Source: Hyaloraphidium curvatum (Eukaryota; Monoblepharomycota; Hyaloraphidiomycetes; Hyaloraphidiales; Hyaloraphidiaceae). Taken from it: a DNA stretch of 64,000 bases. The stretch covers positions 496,001-560,000 of the forward strand of contig JAIVFI010000004.1 in assembly GCA_025558095.1 (NCBI GenBank). Direction: 5' to 3'. Every line of letters begins with the position of its first letter. The stretch's first letter is position 1. Of the stretch, positions 43,270 to 52,238 are shown piece after piece. A program made the translations under genes and the position numbers. The notes under the pieces were generated by a model. The model was not told where the DNA came from. It was given only the letters and a program-made list of their open reading frames with translations, and made no database searches.

Positions 43270-44947
43270 ATGTCCCTCCAGGTGAACGCGGCGGACGCGC
43301 GCGGGCGGCCGCGCTCCCCCGCTCTCGGCGGCGGCCGCTCGCCGTCGCGGCCGCCGACGCCGTTTTCCGCGCTCGCGGCGCCCGACGCGGCGGTGTGCGC
43401 GCGGGTGCCCGAGGTCGTCCCGCGCTTCTTCGCCGCGTCGCCCGCGTCGCGCACGTCGTTCCGCCAATCCGCCGATCTCGATCGCAGCCGCGCCGACGAC
43501 GGCTGGGACGTGGCGGAGGACTGGGGCGACTTCGAGACGTCGACGTCGAGCCTCCCGCAGGCCGCGTCGGCCTCGCAGCCCGCGCTGCCGCACTCGATGT
43601 CCGTGCTCTCGCACGATATGCAGCACCTCGCGCTGGCGTCGTCGCGGCGCTTCCTGATTCTGAAGCTGGCGGCCACGGACCGCCCGCTGCGGGATCCGGA
43701 CCCCGCGCGCGAGTTTACCGTGGTCGGGCAGGGCTCGGGCTGCGAGGAGGGCGAGAGCATCACTTGCATCTGCCCACTGGCTGTTTACAGGCGGTCTGGC
43801 AACAAGAGCAGGTGGGTTTGCGTGGTTTCGATGCCTTGAAGGCACCTCATTCAGAGCCGACCTTCCTTCAAGGCCGGGAATCGTGCAGTTCTTCCTGGCC
43901 GTCGGCTACAGCTCTGGTTTTCTCCGCATTTTCTCCGAGCGCGGCGAGTCCCTCCTTTCCCAGCCTCTGCACAAGCGCCCGCTCGTCCGCATCTCGGTGC
44001 GGTACCTCGCCCGCCCGGCACTGGACGACCAGGAGGAGCTCCTTGCCCTCTTTGAAGACCGCCGAGCCGCGGTCATCGACGGCCTTTCCCTGTGGTCCGC
44101 GCTGCGCATGGGGAGCGAGGACCAGGAGGTCCCCGTCGTCGGCTTCCGCAAGATCGCCCTCGCGGGCCAGGAAGCCGTCCTCGATGCCGTCAGCTGCGGC
44201 CCCTCCCCCAACACCTTTGCCCCCGGCCTCCCCACGGCCCCCGCCCCGCCCTTCACCGCGCGCTACCTGGCCGTCGGAACCCGCCCCATGCTGGCCTACT
44301 ACTGCACCTCGGACCGCGCCGGCTTCTCGCTCACCAACGTGGCCAACAGGGTCACGTCGGCGCTGGGCTCGCTCGCGTCGTCGTGGTTCCGCAAGGAGGA
44401 GCGCAAGCCCGAGGACCCCGCTGCCGAGCTGGCCGCGCAGCCGGCGGCGTCCGTTCCCTGCGCGCTGTTCTTGGCGGACCCGGCGCGCAGGCTGGCGGCG
44501 GCGGTGCCGGCCCCGACGGGCGGGCTGGCGGCGCTGACGGACAACCTGGGGCGCGTGATGCTCCTGGACGTGGACGAGGGCGAGATCGTTCGGATGTGGA
44601 AGGGGAGCAGGGGCGCGCAGGTGGGGTGGCTCGAGGTGCCCATGGATGCGGCCGGCAAGGGGGGGAGGGCGTCGCCCGCGCCGTCGCCGGGCGGCAAGAC
44701 GCGGACGGCGCTGGTGCTGGCGATTTACCTTCCTAGGGGGGTGCTGGAAATCTGGCGGATGCGGCACGGGGGCCGCGTCGCGCAGCTGGCCGTGCCGCCC
44801 GGCATGCGGCTCGTCCCTTCGGCGCACGGGACCCTGGGCGGCGCCGTGAACGGGTACAAGCGGACAGAGAACCCGGCCGGGTGCGTGCTCCTGGGGGCGA
44901 GCGGGGAGGTCAGGGTCGTGCGGGTGCCCCCATCGTTCTTGGCGTGA
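43270..44947 (+). CDS. Rab3GAP regulatory subunit N-terminal-domain protein
   Basis: Two exons, 43270-43811 and 43873-44947, give 538 aa. Recognisable Rab3GAP2 N-terminal features: DGWDVAEDWGDFET, SITCICPLA, FFLAVGYSSGFLRIFSERGE, and the characteristic ALTDNLGRVMLLDVDEGEIV followed by RMWKGSRGAQVGW and AIYLPRGVLEIWRMRHG. The human subunit is about 1390 aa and has a large C-terminal half that is absent here, so this is either a naturally short fungal form or a domain-only paralogue. Rab3GAP is a GEF for Rab18 and affects ER-lipid droplet and autophagy traffic. The acceptor at 43872 was chosen because it alone keeps the frame into PGIVQFFLAV. VPS4 is convergent 114 bp downstream. Confidence 0.8.
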
Positions 44948-45061
44948 GGTGATTCGAGGTTGATTGATCGAGCGTGGTATCGTACAAATTGACAAGCTGC
45001 GGCACGGAACCAATAGAACGAGATGGGTATCGCAGAACTCCTCGGGCCCGCAACCATCCCT

Positions 45062-46620
45062 TCAACCCTCCTGCAAGGCCAAGACAGTGTCAGCGAAAGA
45101 AACGGTACACGTTCGTCTCGAAACGAACCTGGCCAAAGTCCTCCATCCACTTGAGCTGCCTCTCCACGTCCTCCTTCCCCACCGACTTTTTCGTGCTGCT
45201 CAGCGCCCAGATGAAATCCCTGAACGTGACCATCGGCACCGCCAGCTCCGCGTCCAGCGGGATCTGCGTCCACGTCATCTCGAACCCCTCGGGGTCCGCC
45301 GGCGAGCACGGCATCACGTGCCGCGTGACCTCGCCCGTCTTGCGGGAGGCCTGCACGACGTGCTTGAAGTGCGTGGCGTACTGCACCTTGCGCACGGGCT
45401 CGAAGAGGGCGTCGCGGACGACGGCGGTGATGTCGGAGCCCGACATGCTGCGGCGGACCGGGGTGAGGAACCGGACCATCCTCCGCCCGACACCGCGGCC
45501 CACCCCTCGGTCATGTCCCCCAGCTTGTCGTAGTCCGCCTCGCCCATTTCCACGGGCGTGTCCCCGATGTGTATCCTCAGCATCTGCACCCTGGCCTCCT
45601 TGTCCGGCAGCGGGATGTAGATCCTCCGCTCGAACCGCCTCCGGAGCGCCGGATCCAGCGCCCAGGGGGTGTTGGTCGCCCCCAGGACGAGGATGCCGCG
45701 GGTGTCGTTGCCGACGCCCTGCATCTGCACGAGGAACTCGGTCTTTATGCGGCGCGAGGCCTCGGATTCGCCCTCGCCGCGCGCGCCGCAGAGGGAGTCG
45801 ATCTCGTCGACGAAGATGATGGCGGGGCGGAGCTCGCGGGCCATGGAGAAGAGCTGCTTGACCAGCCTGTGGGTCGACAGAACGGCCATTGAGTTGGACG
45901 GCTTTCGACCAACTGCAGCCGCCTCGACACCCACCGCTCGGACTCGCCCATCCACTTGCTGACCAGGTCCGAGGAGGAAACGCTGAGGAAGGTAGAGTCC
46001 GCCTCGGTCGCGACGGCCTTGGCCAGGTAGGTCTTTCCGGTGCCCGGCGGGCCGAACAGCAGGATGCCCTTCCACGGCGACCGCTTGCCCGTGAACAGGT
46101 TCGGGAACTTGATCGGCAGGATCACGGCCTCCTTGAGCGCGGCCTTGGCGGCCTCGAGGCCGGCGACGTCGGACCACCGCACGTTGGGCTTGTCGGTCAG
46201 GATGGCGCCGGCCAGGGCGCCCTTGAGCTTCTTGCTGTCCTCGTCCTCCTTCTTGTCGTCGTCCCCGCCCGAATCGTCGTCCCCGCCTCCGCCTCCCTTC
46301 TTTGCCTTCCCGTTGGATTTGCTCCCCGCGGCCTCCTTCTTTGCGATGTGGTTCTTGAGCTTCTCCGCGCGCTCCAGGTACTCCGTGACCTTGCGCTTGA
46401 TCTGCTCCTTTGTGGGCGCGTTCTTCTCGTACTTTATGGCCAGCATGAAGATGTCCAGCGACTGCTGGTACAGCCTGTATGCGTCCTCGTAGTTGCCGCG
46501 GGCATCCTGCTCGGCGGCCTGGTTGACGATGGGGATCGCGCGCTGCGGGGGCGTCAGCGGGGGCGTCGGCGGGGGCGTAGGCGGTGGCGCGGACCGCACC
46601 TCGAGGAAGCTGTTGGACAT
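45062..46620 (-). CDS. VPS4: ESCRT-III disassembly AAA ATPase Vps4
   Basis: Five exons give 439 aa: 46620-46600, 46542-45935, 45866-45504, 45447-45129 and 45070-45062. The MIT domain is restored by splicing the 21-nt first exon (MSNSFLE) to [20 protein letters not shown]. The AAA domain has Walker A GPPGTGKT, Walker B IIFVDEID, the SRH segment [19 protein letters not shown], and a Vps4 C-terminal helix region ([13 protein letters not shown]). The last coding exon is only 9 nt and supplies Glu-Gly-stop, giving the universal Vps4 ending DFGQEG. Vps4 hexamers disassemble ESCRT-III at endosomes, the cytokinetic bridge and the nuclear envelope. A longer, unspliced reading at either end would insert a Pro-rich stretch or a non-family tail. 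Confidence 0.95.
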
Positions 46621-46754
46621 GGCGGCGGGCAGCGCTCCGCCGGAGAGTGTTGCGCGGCGCGGCGGGCGACGCGTCACGCGCCGCATCAGATCGCGCACAC
46701 CGACCCCCGGAAGGCGGCCATCGGTCCTCGTCGCGATATTGGGAATCTGCTCCG

Positions 46755-47778
46755 ATGGCGCACATCGACTTTGATGCCGCGCCGTCCGCGCGGCCCGCGG
46801 TCTCCGCGCCCGGTCCGCGCCGCGCCGCCCGCCCGCTCGGGCCGCCGCCGCCGCTGTCGGCGTTCCACCTCGCAGACGACTGCTCCGCTTCGGTGCTCCG
46901 CCGGACCGGCTGTCTGGGCACGAACCAGAGGCTGCTGGAACACGCGGAGCTCCATTCTTTCGGGCAGGCCGGGACCAGGCCCCTCCAGCTGCTGCCCTGG
47001 GCGGTCTGCAAAGGGATGGGAGGGCCGCAGCTGACACACGACTTCGGCTACTGGAAGCTCGACGTCGGCACCCGCAGGCAGCGCAACGCGCGGTACCACG
47101 CCCTGTGCATGGCCGAGATGGACTGGGTCTTCTCCATCCCTCTCCCAGCCCTGGTGGAGGCGCTCGACCACGTCGCAAAAAGGGGCTGGCGCTCCTCGGC
47201 CCAATCGATCGCGGACCTGCGCGGCCTGCGGGACTACGTCCCTCCGAAACCCTTTTCCGTGGTCGTCGGCACGGACTTCCCCGGCGTCCCGCGCGTCGAG
47301 ACCAAGTACGCGGCCTCGATCGAGGAGCTCACGCGGTCGATGCCCGGGATGCAGGTCAACCCCATCTGCGTGGGGCGTCCTGCAGCCCCGCACGGAACCG
47401 TGCCACCTCCGCGCGGCCAAGGACCTCCTCCGCGCGGTCGGCGACCTCGCCTCCTCCCGCCGCCGCACGCTCGAGGTCGTCGTGTACGTCGGCGTCCCGC
47501 TGCTCGTGGGGTTCGAGGTGGACAGGCACCGCCGCGCGGACGTCGGCGGGCACGAGGCGCTGGACATGCTCGGGGGGGCGGCGGCGGCGGGCGGGGCCGT
47601 GTGCGCGGTGGAGAGGACGGAGGGGTGCTGCTTCCATGCGGGGTCGCCGGCGGCGGCGGCGGGGATGTACGCTTTCGATCCGGCGGACGGGGGGATGCTC
47701 GCGCTGTCGGCGGACGACAGGTCGAGGATTTGGAGGCTGATGGACGCGGCGTACCACACGCGGGCGGGATCCTCCTGA
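46755..47778 (+). pseudogene. Tandem family member 1, frameshifted
   Basis: First of three tandem paralogues of an unrecognised family. It reads from [11 protein letters not shown] through [40 protein letters not shown] and [20 protein letters not shown]. At 47371-47376 (a GGGG run) the frame shifts by one extra base. The family sequence then resumes with LQPRTEPCHLRAAKDLL, LEVVVYVGVPLLVGFEVDRH and CCFHAGSPAAAAGMYAF, ending AYHTRAGSS. Its total length, 1024 nt, is one more than a multiple of three, as expected. It has its own unrelated N-terminal ~50 residues. Either a young pseudogene or a consensus error in a G run. Divergent with VPS4 across 134 bp. Confidence 0.75.
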
Positions 47779-48138
47779 TGCGGGGCGGATCATGGATGGT
47801 GGCATGCCTGCCGTGCGTCGGCAGCAGAGGAGCCTTGTGGTTGGGGCGCCATTTGGTTGATCTTCTTGATTCGATCCATTCGATGCCATTCTCAGCCTTG
47901 CAGCTGTCGGGATCACGAGCCATTACGGCACAATGGCTCGACATCGTTCAGTCCCGGTCCATTTCGTGGACTTCCTGTAGATCGTCTAGCTTGCGGTTCG
48001 TCTGGGGATGACAATCGAGAGAGGAGTCCGGGCGCGGTCGACGCCAGCAACAACTCTGGGCAAGCGAGCGTCTACCCCCGGTCAAACGGCTCAGCTTCCC
48101 CGTCTGCCGGCACTTCTCCCCTCGAAAACACCTTACCG
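47779..48138. other. Spacer between tandem family members 1 and 2
   Basis: 360 bp without a gene. The last ~90 bp match the region just upstream of member 3 (see the regulatory entries), indicating that the promoter was duplicated with the gene. Confidence 0.5.
48065..48138 (+). promoter_or_regulatory. Conserved upstream block of tandem family member 2
   Basis: Compared with the block before member 3 (49347-49414), these words are shared in order: a GAGCxTCxACCCCCGGxCAAAC segment, GCTxAGxTTxC, and CTCGAAAACACCT immediately 5' of the ATG. Conservation could be recent duplication rather than function. Confidence 0.45.
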
Positions 48139-49122
48139 ATGTCGAAGCTCAACCCCGAAGCCCCGGCTTTCGTGCCTTCGTCCTCCAGCGCGGCGCCGGA
48201 GCCTTCCACTGCCTCCCACGCGGGGAGCCCCGCCGATGCGCGCCGCCGGGAAGAATCCATGACCACCAACGAAAGGACCCTCGAATACGTGGAGCTCAAC
48301 TCGTTCGGCCAGCCGGGCGGCTCGCCCCTCCAGCTCCTTCCCTGGTCGACCGTGGAGCGGATGCCCGGGCCAGAGCTCACGACGACGTACGGGTACTGGG
48401 GGCTGGAGACCGGGAAGAAGCGGCAGCGCGACGCGAGGTACAACAAGCTCTGCATGGATGAGCTCGAGTGGCTTTTTACTCTCCCCGACGCCGCCGCGAG
48501 GGAGGCGCTCGATTACGTGGCGGTGCGCGGGTGGACCGGTTCGGCGCAGACGATCGCCGCCACGCTCGGATTGCGCGGCTACAGGTCGCCCAAGACGTTT
48601 CCCGTGGTCGCCGGAACCGGAGGACCGGGGCTGCCCCGCGTCGATCGAAAGCAGGCCGTGTCGATCGAAACCCTCGCGGGGTCGATGGCCGGCATGCAGG
48701 TCACCCCCGTCCGGAACGGCATAGTGCAGGCCAAGCCCAAGCCCTTCCACCACCGCGCCGCGAAGGAGCTTCTGGGTAAGATCAAGGAGCTAGCGGCGTC
48801 CAGGAAGCGGACGCTCGAGGCGTTCGTCTACCTGGGCGTGCCTGCATTGGTCGGTTTCGAGATCGACCGGCGCCGCCGCATCGACATCTGCGAGGAAGGG
48901 GCTCTGGAGATCCTGGGAGCTGCCGCCGCGGCCGGAGGCTCGGTCTGCGTCGTCGACCTTGTGGGCGGGTGTGCGTTCCATGCCGGCTCGCCGGCGACCG
49001 CAGCGGGGATCTACGCCTTCGAGGCGTCGGACGGCACCCTGCTTGCCCTCTCTGCGGAGGACAAGGCCAAGATCTGGAAACAGCTGGACATGGCGTACCA
49101 CACGAGGACGGAAAGCTTGTGA
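48139..49122 (+). CDS. Tandem family member 2, unrecognised ~327-aa protein
   Basis: Single exon, 327 aa, starting MSKLNPEAPAFVPSSSSAAP. Not recognised. Landmarks shared with members 1 and 3: an N-terminal Ser/Ala/Pro leader; LEYVELNSFGQPGGSPLQLL; PELTTTYGYWGLETGKKRQR; DARYNKLCMDELEWLF; ALDYVAVRGWTGSAQTI; GLRGYRSPKTFPVVAG; FHHRAAKELLGKIKELAASR; VGFEIDRRRR; and a C-terminal GGCAFHAGSPATAAGIYAFE ending in KIWKQLDMAYHT. It is mixed alpha/beta by eye, with no signal peptide, membrane helix, metal-binding cluster or known catalytic signature. Lack of introns contrasts with nearby housekeeping genes. Identity with member 3 is about 60% by eye, with the first 20 residues almost identical. Confidence 0.75.
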   Translation: MSKLNPEAPAFVPSSSSAAPEPSTASHAGSPADARRREESMTTNERTLEYVELNSFGQPGGSPLQLLPWSTVERMPGPELTTTYGYWGLETGKKRQRDARYNKLCMDELEWLFTLPDAAAREALDYVAVRGWTGSAQTIAATLGLRGYRSPKTFPVVAGTGGPGLPRVDRKQAVSIETLAGSMAGMQVTPVRNGIVQAKPKPFHHRAAKELLGKIKELAASRKRTLEAFVYLGVPALVGFEIDRRRRIDICEEGALEILGAAAAAGGSVCVVDLVGGCAFHAGSPATAAGIYAFEASDGTLLALSAEDKAKIWKQLDMAYHTRTESL

Positions 49123-49346
49123 TGCAGACTTTGCGAGTCTTGATGCAAACAGAAATACACCAAATCACGACTAGAGGGGGGTAGGGGAGGTTCGGCATCA
49201 TCCAGGTCCGGTCCAGATCGTCGACCTTACAGTGGATGCTGGCACAAAGCGATTTCGCAGCGATCGATTTGGCAGCGGCCATCTACTGGCAGCAAGTGAT
49301 TGCGGCAGCAATGGACGCGGATGACAACACACAGGAGATTCGAGCA

Positions 49347-49414
49347 TCCACCCCCGGCCAAACCGCTTAGTTTCGCAGCCTGCAGACTTTCATCCTCTCG
49401 AAAACACCTCATCA
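49347..49414 (+). promoter_or_regulatory. Conserved upstream block of tandem family member 3
   Basis: Contains GAGCATCCACCCCCGGCCAA, AACCGCTTAGTTTCGC and CTCTCGAAAACACCTCATCA up to the ATG, matching the block at 48065-48138. Confidence 0.45.
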
Positions 49415-50413
49415 ATGTCGAAGCTCAACCCTGAAGCCCCGGCTTTCGTGCCTTCGTCCTCCAGCGCCGGGCCGGAGCCGTCGTCGGCGTCTGTCTCCCC
49501 CGCGCAAATCACCGCCGATGCGTGCCGCCGCGACGGATCCATCGCCGCCAACCAGCGTCTTCTGGAATACGCGGAGCTGTGCTCCTTCGGCCGGCCGGGC
49601 GGCTCGCCGCTGAAGCTCCTGACCTGGGCCGAGGTGGTTGAGATGGGCGGCCCCGAGCTCACAACCGGCTTCGAGTACTGGGGGCTGGCCGCCGGGAGCA
49701 AGAAGCAGCGCAACGCGAGGTACAGCCGGCTGTGCCTGGACGAGATGGAGTGGATCTTTTCGCTCCCCGAAGCCGCCCTCCGCGAGGCAATCGATTACGT
49801 GGCGGTGCGCGGCTGGGTCCTCTCGGCGCGGTCAATGGCGATGACGCTCGGTCTGCGCGACTACAGGCTGCCCAGGATGTTCCAGGTGGTCTCGGGGTCG
49901 AGCGGGCCGGGGCTGCCGCGCATCGAGTGGATGCCCGCCGGCTCGATCGAGGAGCTGGTGGGCTCGATGGCGGGCTTGCAGATCAACCCGATCCGCGAGG
50001 ACCTCGTGCAAGGGAAACCGAAAGCGTGCCACCGCCGCGCAGCTAAGCAGCTCTTGGACACGGTAGAGAACCTGGCGGCATCGAGGAGAAGGACCCTCGA
50101 GGTCATCATCTTCGTCGGCGTGCACGAGCTGATGGGTTTCGACGTAGACTGGCGACGTCGCCGCTCCTCGAACGAAGCCGAGGTCCTGGATATGCTGGCA
50201 GCGGCCTCAGCTGCTGGGGGCTCGGTCTGCGTCGTCGATCAGGTGCAGGGATGCGCGTTCCACGCCGGGTCGCCCGCCACCGCGGCGGGGATCTTCGCTT
50301 TCGAAGCTTCGAATGGCGCCCTGCTTGCGCTGTCACCCGAGGAGAAGGAAAAGATCTGGAAATTCATGGATTCGGCGTATCATACGCACATTCCTCCTCT
50401 CCCGTTCTCATAG
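49415..50413 (+). CDS. Tandem family member 3, unrecognised ~332-aa protein
   Basis: Single exon, 332 aa. Same architecture as member 2: MSKLNPEAPAFVPSSSSAGP, LEYAELCSFGRPGGSPLKLL, FEYWGLAAGSKKQRNARYSR, IDYVAVRGWVLSARSMAMTL, CHRRAAKQLLDTVENLAASR, LMGFDVDWRRRR and AFHAGSPATAAGIFAFEASN. The N-terminal leader and promoter block are closer to member 2 than the body, which may reflect gene conversion. Function unknown; conservation of Trp/Tyr positions and an open frame in two of three copies suggest selection for a protein product. A short-chain dehydrogenase gene is convergent 56 bp downstream. Confidence 0.75.
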   Translation: MSKLNPEAPAFVPSSSSAGPEPSSASVSPAQITADACRRDGSIAANQRLLEYAELCSFGRPGGSPLKLLTWAEVVEMGGPELTTGFEYWGLAAGSKKQRNARYSRLCLDEMEWIFSLPEAALREAIDYVAVRGWVLSARSMAMTLGLRDYRLPRMFQVVSGSSGPGLPRIEWMPAGSIEELVGSMAGLQINPIREDLVQGKPKACHRRAAKQLLDTVENLAASRRRTLEVIIFVGVHELMGFDVDWRRRRSSNEAEVLDMLAAASAAGGSVCVVDQVQGCAFHAGSPATAAGIFAFEASNGALLALSPEEKEKIWKFMDSAYHTHIPPLPFS

Positions 50414-50469
50414 CGAAACTCAAGATGGAAACGAATCTTGTCCAGGACACCAATACACCGAATCAGACC

Positions 50470-51500
50470 TTAGTTTGCCAGCAGCTTCGTGTTGAGCTTG
50501 AACATGCGTAGCGCCATAAAATCGCGAACAGAATAGGGAAGGCCGTTGAGGAACCACACAATCCATTGGTTCGTTGCGCCCCAAACATCGCGCGGAGCAG
50601 GTCGGTCGAAAGGCCAGACTTACCGTAAACCAGTCCGTCAGCAGCTTCCAAACACGCAAGCGAGCAAACGACCCACTTTTGTTCACGACGTGGGTGCAGA
50701 ACTGCTCCACGCTCCACCTGTTGGGATCCACGGCGGGCCCATCGGCCCTCAGCGCCGGGAGCCAGGGCCCGTACATGGTGTCCTTCACCCTGTCGCCGTG
50801 GGAACCCGCCTGGTCCCGGTTCTCGCGGAAGTTGGAGGCCACGGCGCCGAATTTGACCAGCGTGACTTCGATTCCGAAGGGGTAGAGCTCGTCGCGCAGG
50901 CCGTCGGTGAAGAATTTGACAGCGGCTTTGGGCCGAGGAGGCGGCGTCAGATCGGCGTGCAGATCCACGGGCGCGACCCACCTTTGCTCGCGCAGTACGG
51001 CGTCTCGAACGGCAGCGCCAGCTCGCCGGCCAACGACCCCATGTTGATGATTCTGCCTTTCCGGGCTTTCATCATGTGCGGCGCGACGGCCTGTGTGACC
51101 CGAAGGAGGCCAAAGACATTCATTTCGAACATTTGCTTCATCTCGTCGATGGAAGACTCCACGATCGGGCCCTTCGACATGCCGCCGCCAGCCTGCGAAT
51201 CGGCAGTGTCAAACCCGGTGTCGAATGTCGGCGAGGTCCCCCACGAACATTGTTGATGAGGCAGTCGATCCTGCCATCATTCGAGATGATCTCGTCCACG
51301 CAGTCCTTGATGCTCTTCTCGTCGTTCACATCGAGCCGCAGCTTCTGGATCGACGCCGGCAGCGACGACATGGTCTCGAGGCGCCTGGTCGTCGCGTAGA
51401 CCTTTGCGCCGCGCTTGTCGAGCTCGATGCATAGGCCGGCGCCGATGCCGCCATCGGAGCAGCCGGTGACGAGGACCACGGGAGGCGAGGGAGAGGCCAT
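50470..51500 (-). CDS. Short-chain dehydrogenase/reductase
   Basis: Four exons give 286 aa: 51500-51249, 51192-50982, 50925-50677 and 50618-50470. Classical SDR signatures: the cofactor motif TGCSDGGIGAGL (TGxxxGxG, with Arg after the second strand in YATTRRLE suggesting NADP(H)), DVND acidic contact, NNAGG, GRIINMGS with the catalytic Ser of SLAG, and active-site YCASK (YxxxK). The C-terminal part matches fungal 1-acyldihydroxyacetone-phosphate reductase-like/retinol-type SDRs: VTLVKFGAVASNF, then IWPFDRPAPRDVWGATNQWI and a hydrophobic end, which may anchor it to ER or lipid droplets. Substrate is not determinable. Splicing of the last intron at GTAAG/TCTGG is needed to reach this ending. 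Confidence 0.85.
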
Positions 51501-51810
51501 TTCGTCAGGAGATGGCGTGGGAGACGGGGGAAAAGAGCGAAAGCGGCAGAACGCGTTGGTGCCGTCGTAGCCGCCCGCGATCCCCGCCGCCGCCGCCAAA
51601 ACCCACGCGCATCATGGTGCTATACGGGCTGGTCAACGCAGCAGACGGAGAGAATGTCGAAGCAGCACAAGCTTGTATTTCGAGGATCGTGGGTGACACT
51701 CTTTGCTTCTAACCTGCAGCAACGACGCTTCAGTGCCAGGCACTGGATTGCTGCAGTAGTCCTTACCTCCTCCACGTTTTTTCATGGATCGTCTGTTCCC
51801 GAAGTATCGA
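51501..51810. other. 310-bp gap upstream of the SDR gene
   Basis: Bounded by the SDR start and the 3' end of the small gene at 51811-52170. Short open frames only, with no recognisable content. Confidence 0.4.
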
Positions 51811-52170
51811 TCATCCTCCAACCGGGCTCCCGTCCTCGCCCTCCCCGTCCGCGATCGTTCCTTTCACGCCCTCGGCCCCGGCGTCCGTAGCCCGGTAGAC
51901 GGGCGATTCCTTCGCAAACTTGTCGCGCTCGTCGCTTTCCTTGAAACGGTTGCCTTGGCTCGTCGGCACGGCCTCGACGTCCGCCTCCGCGCTTCCCGCG
52001 CCGAGATCGGATTCACCCGGGGCGCCTTCCGGGCCCGATTTGAAGCGCACAGTAACCGAAGTAGCACGGAGAAGGAGGAGTCGCCCGGGCAATGCGCGGT
52101 AAGCGGTGGTCAGGGCGAGCATGTCGCAAGCTGACGTGGTGTTTGGTTTCGCGTCGTGGAATCGGCTCAT
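51811..52170 (-). CDS. Possible small mitochondrial protein (119 aa), hypothetical
   Basis: Single open frame from ATG 52170. From the second Met the sequence MLALTTAYRALPGRLLLLRA, then TSVTVRFKSG, is Arg/Ser/Leu-rich without acids, a good mitochondrial presequence. The mature part is acidic and helical with RFKESDERDKFAKESPVYRA. No family recognised. Divergent with the F-box gene (68 bp between starts). The amino-acid balance supports a real gene; the C-terminus (GEDGSPVGG) could be altered by an unseen intron. Confidence 0.45.
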   Translation of the reverse strand: MSRFHDAKPNTTSACDMLALTTAYRALPGRLLLLRATSVTVRFKSGPEGAPGESDLGAGSAEADVEAVPTSQGNRFKESDERDKFAKESPVYRATDAGAEGVKGTIADGEGEDGSPVGG

Positions 52171-52238
52171 CGCTTCGTCCGCTCCTCCCCCAAACGGAGA
52201 GCTTCAACTTCCCCGAGGAGTAGCGCCTTCAGGCTGTC

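Noticed and set aside
45090-45128. VPS4 ending in a longer unspliced tail ([12 protein letters not shown])
   Set aside because: A 58-nt intron with good signals gives the invariant family ending DFGQEG instead.
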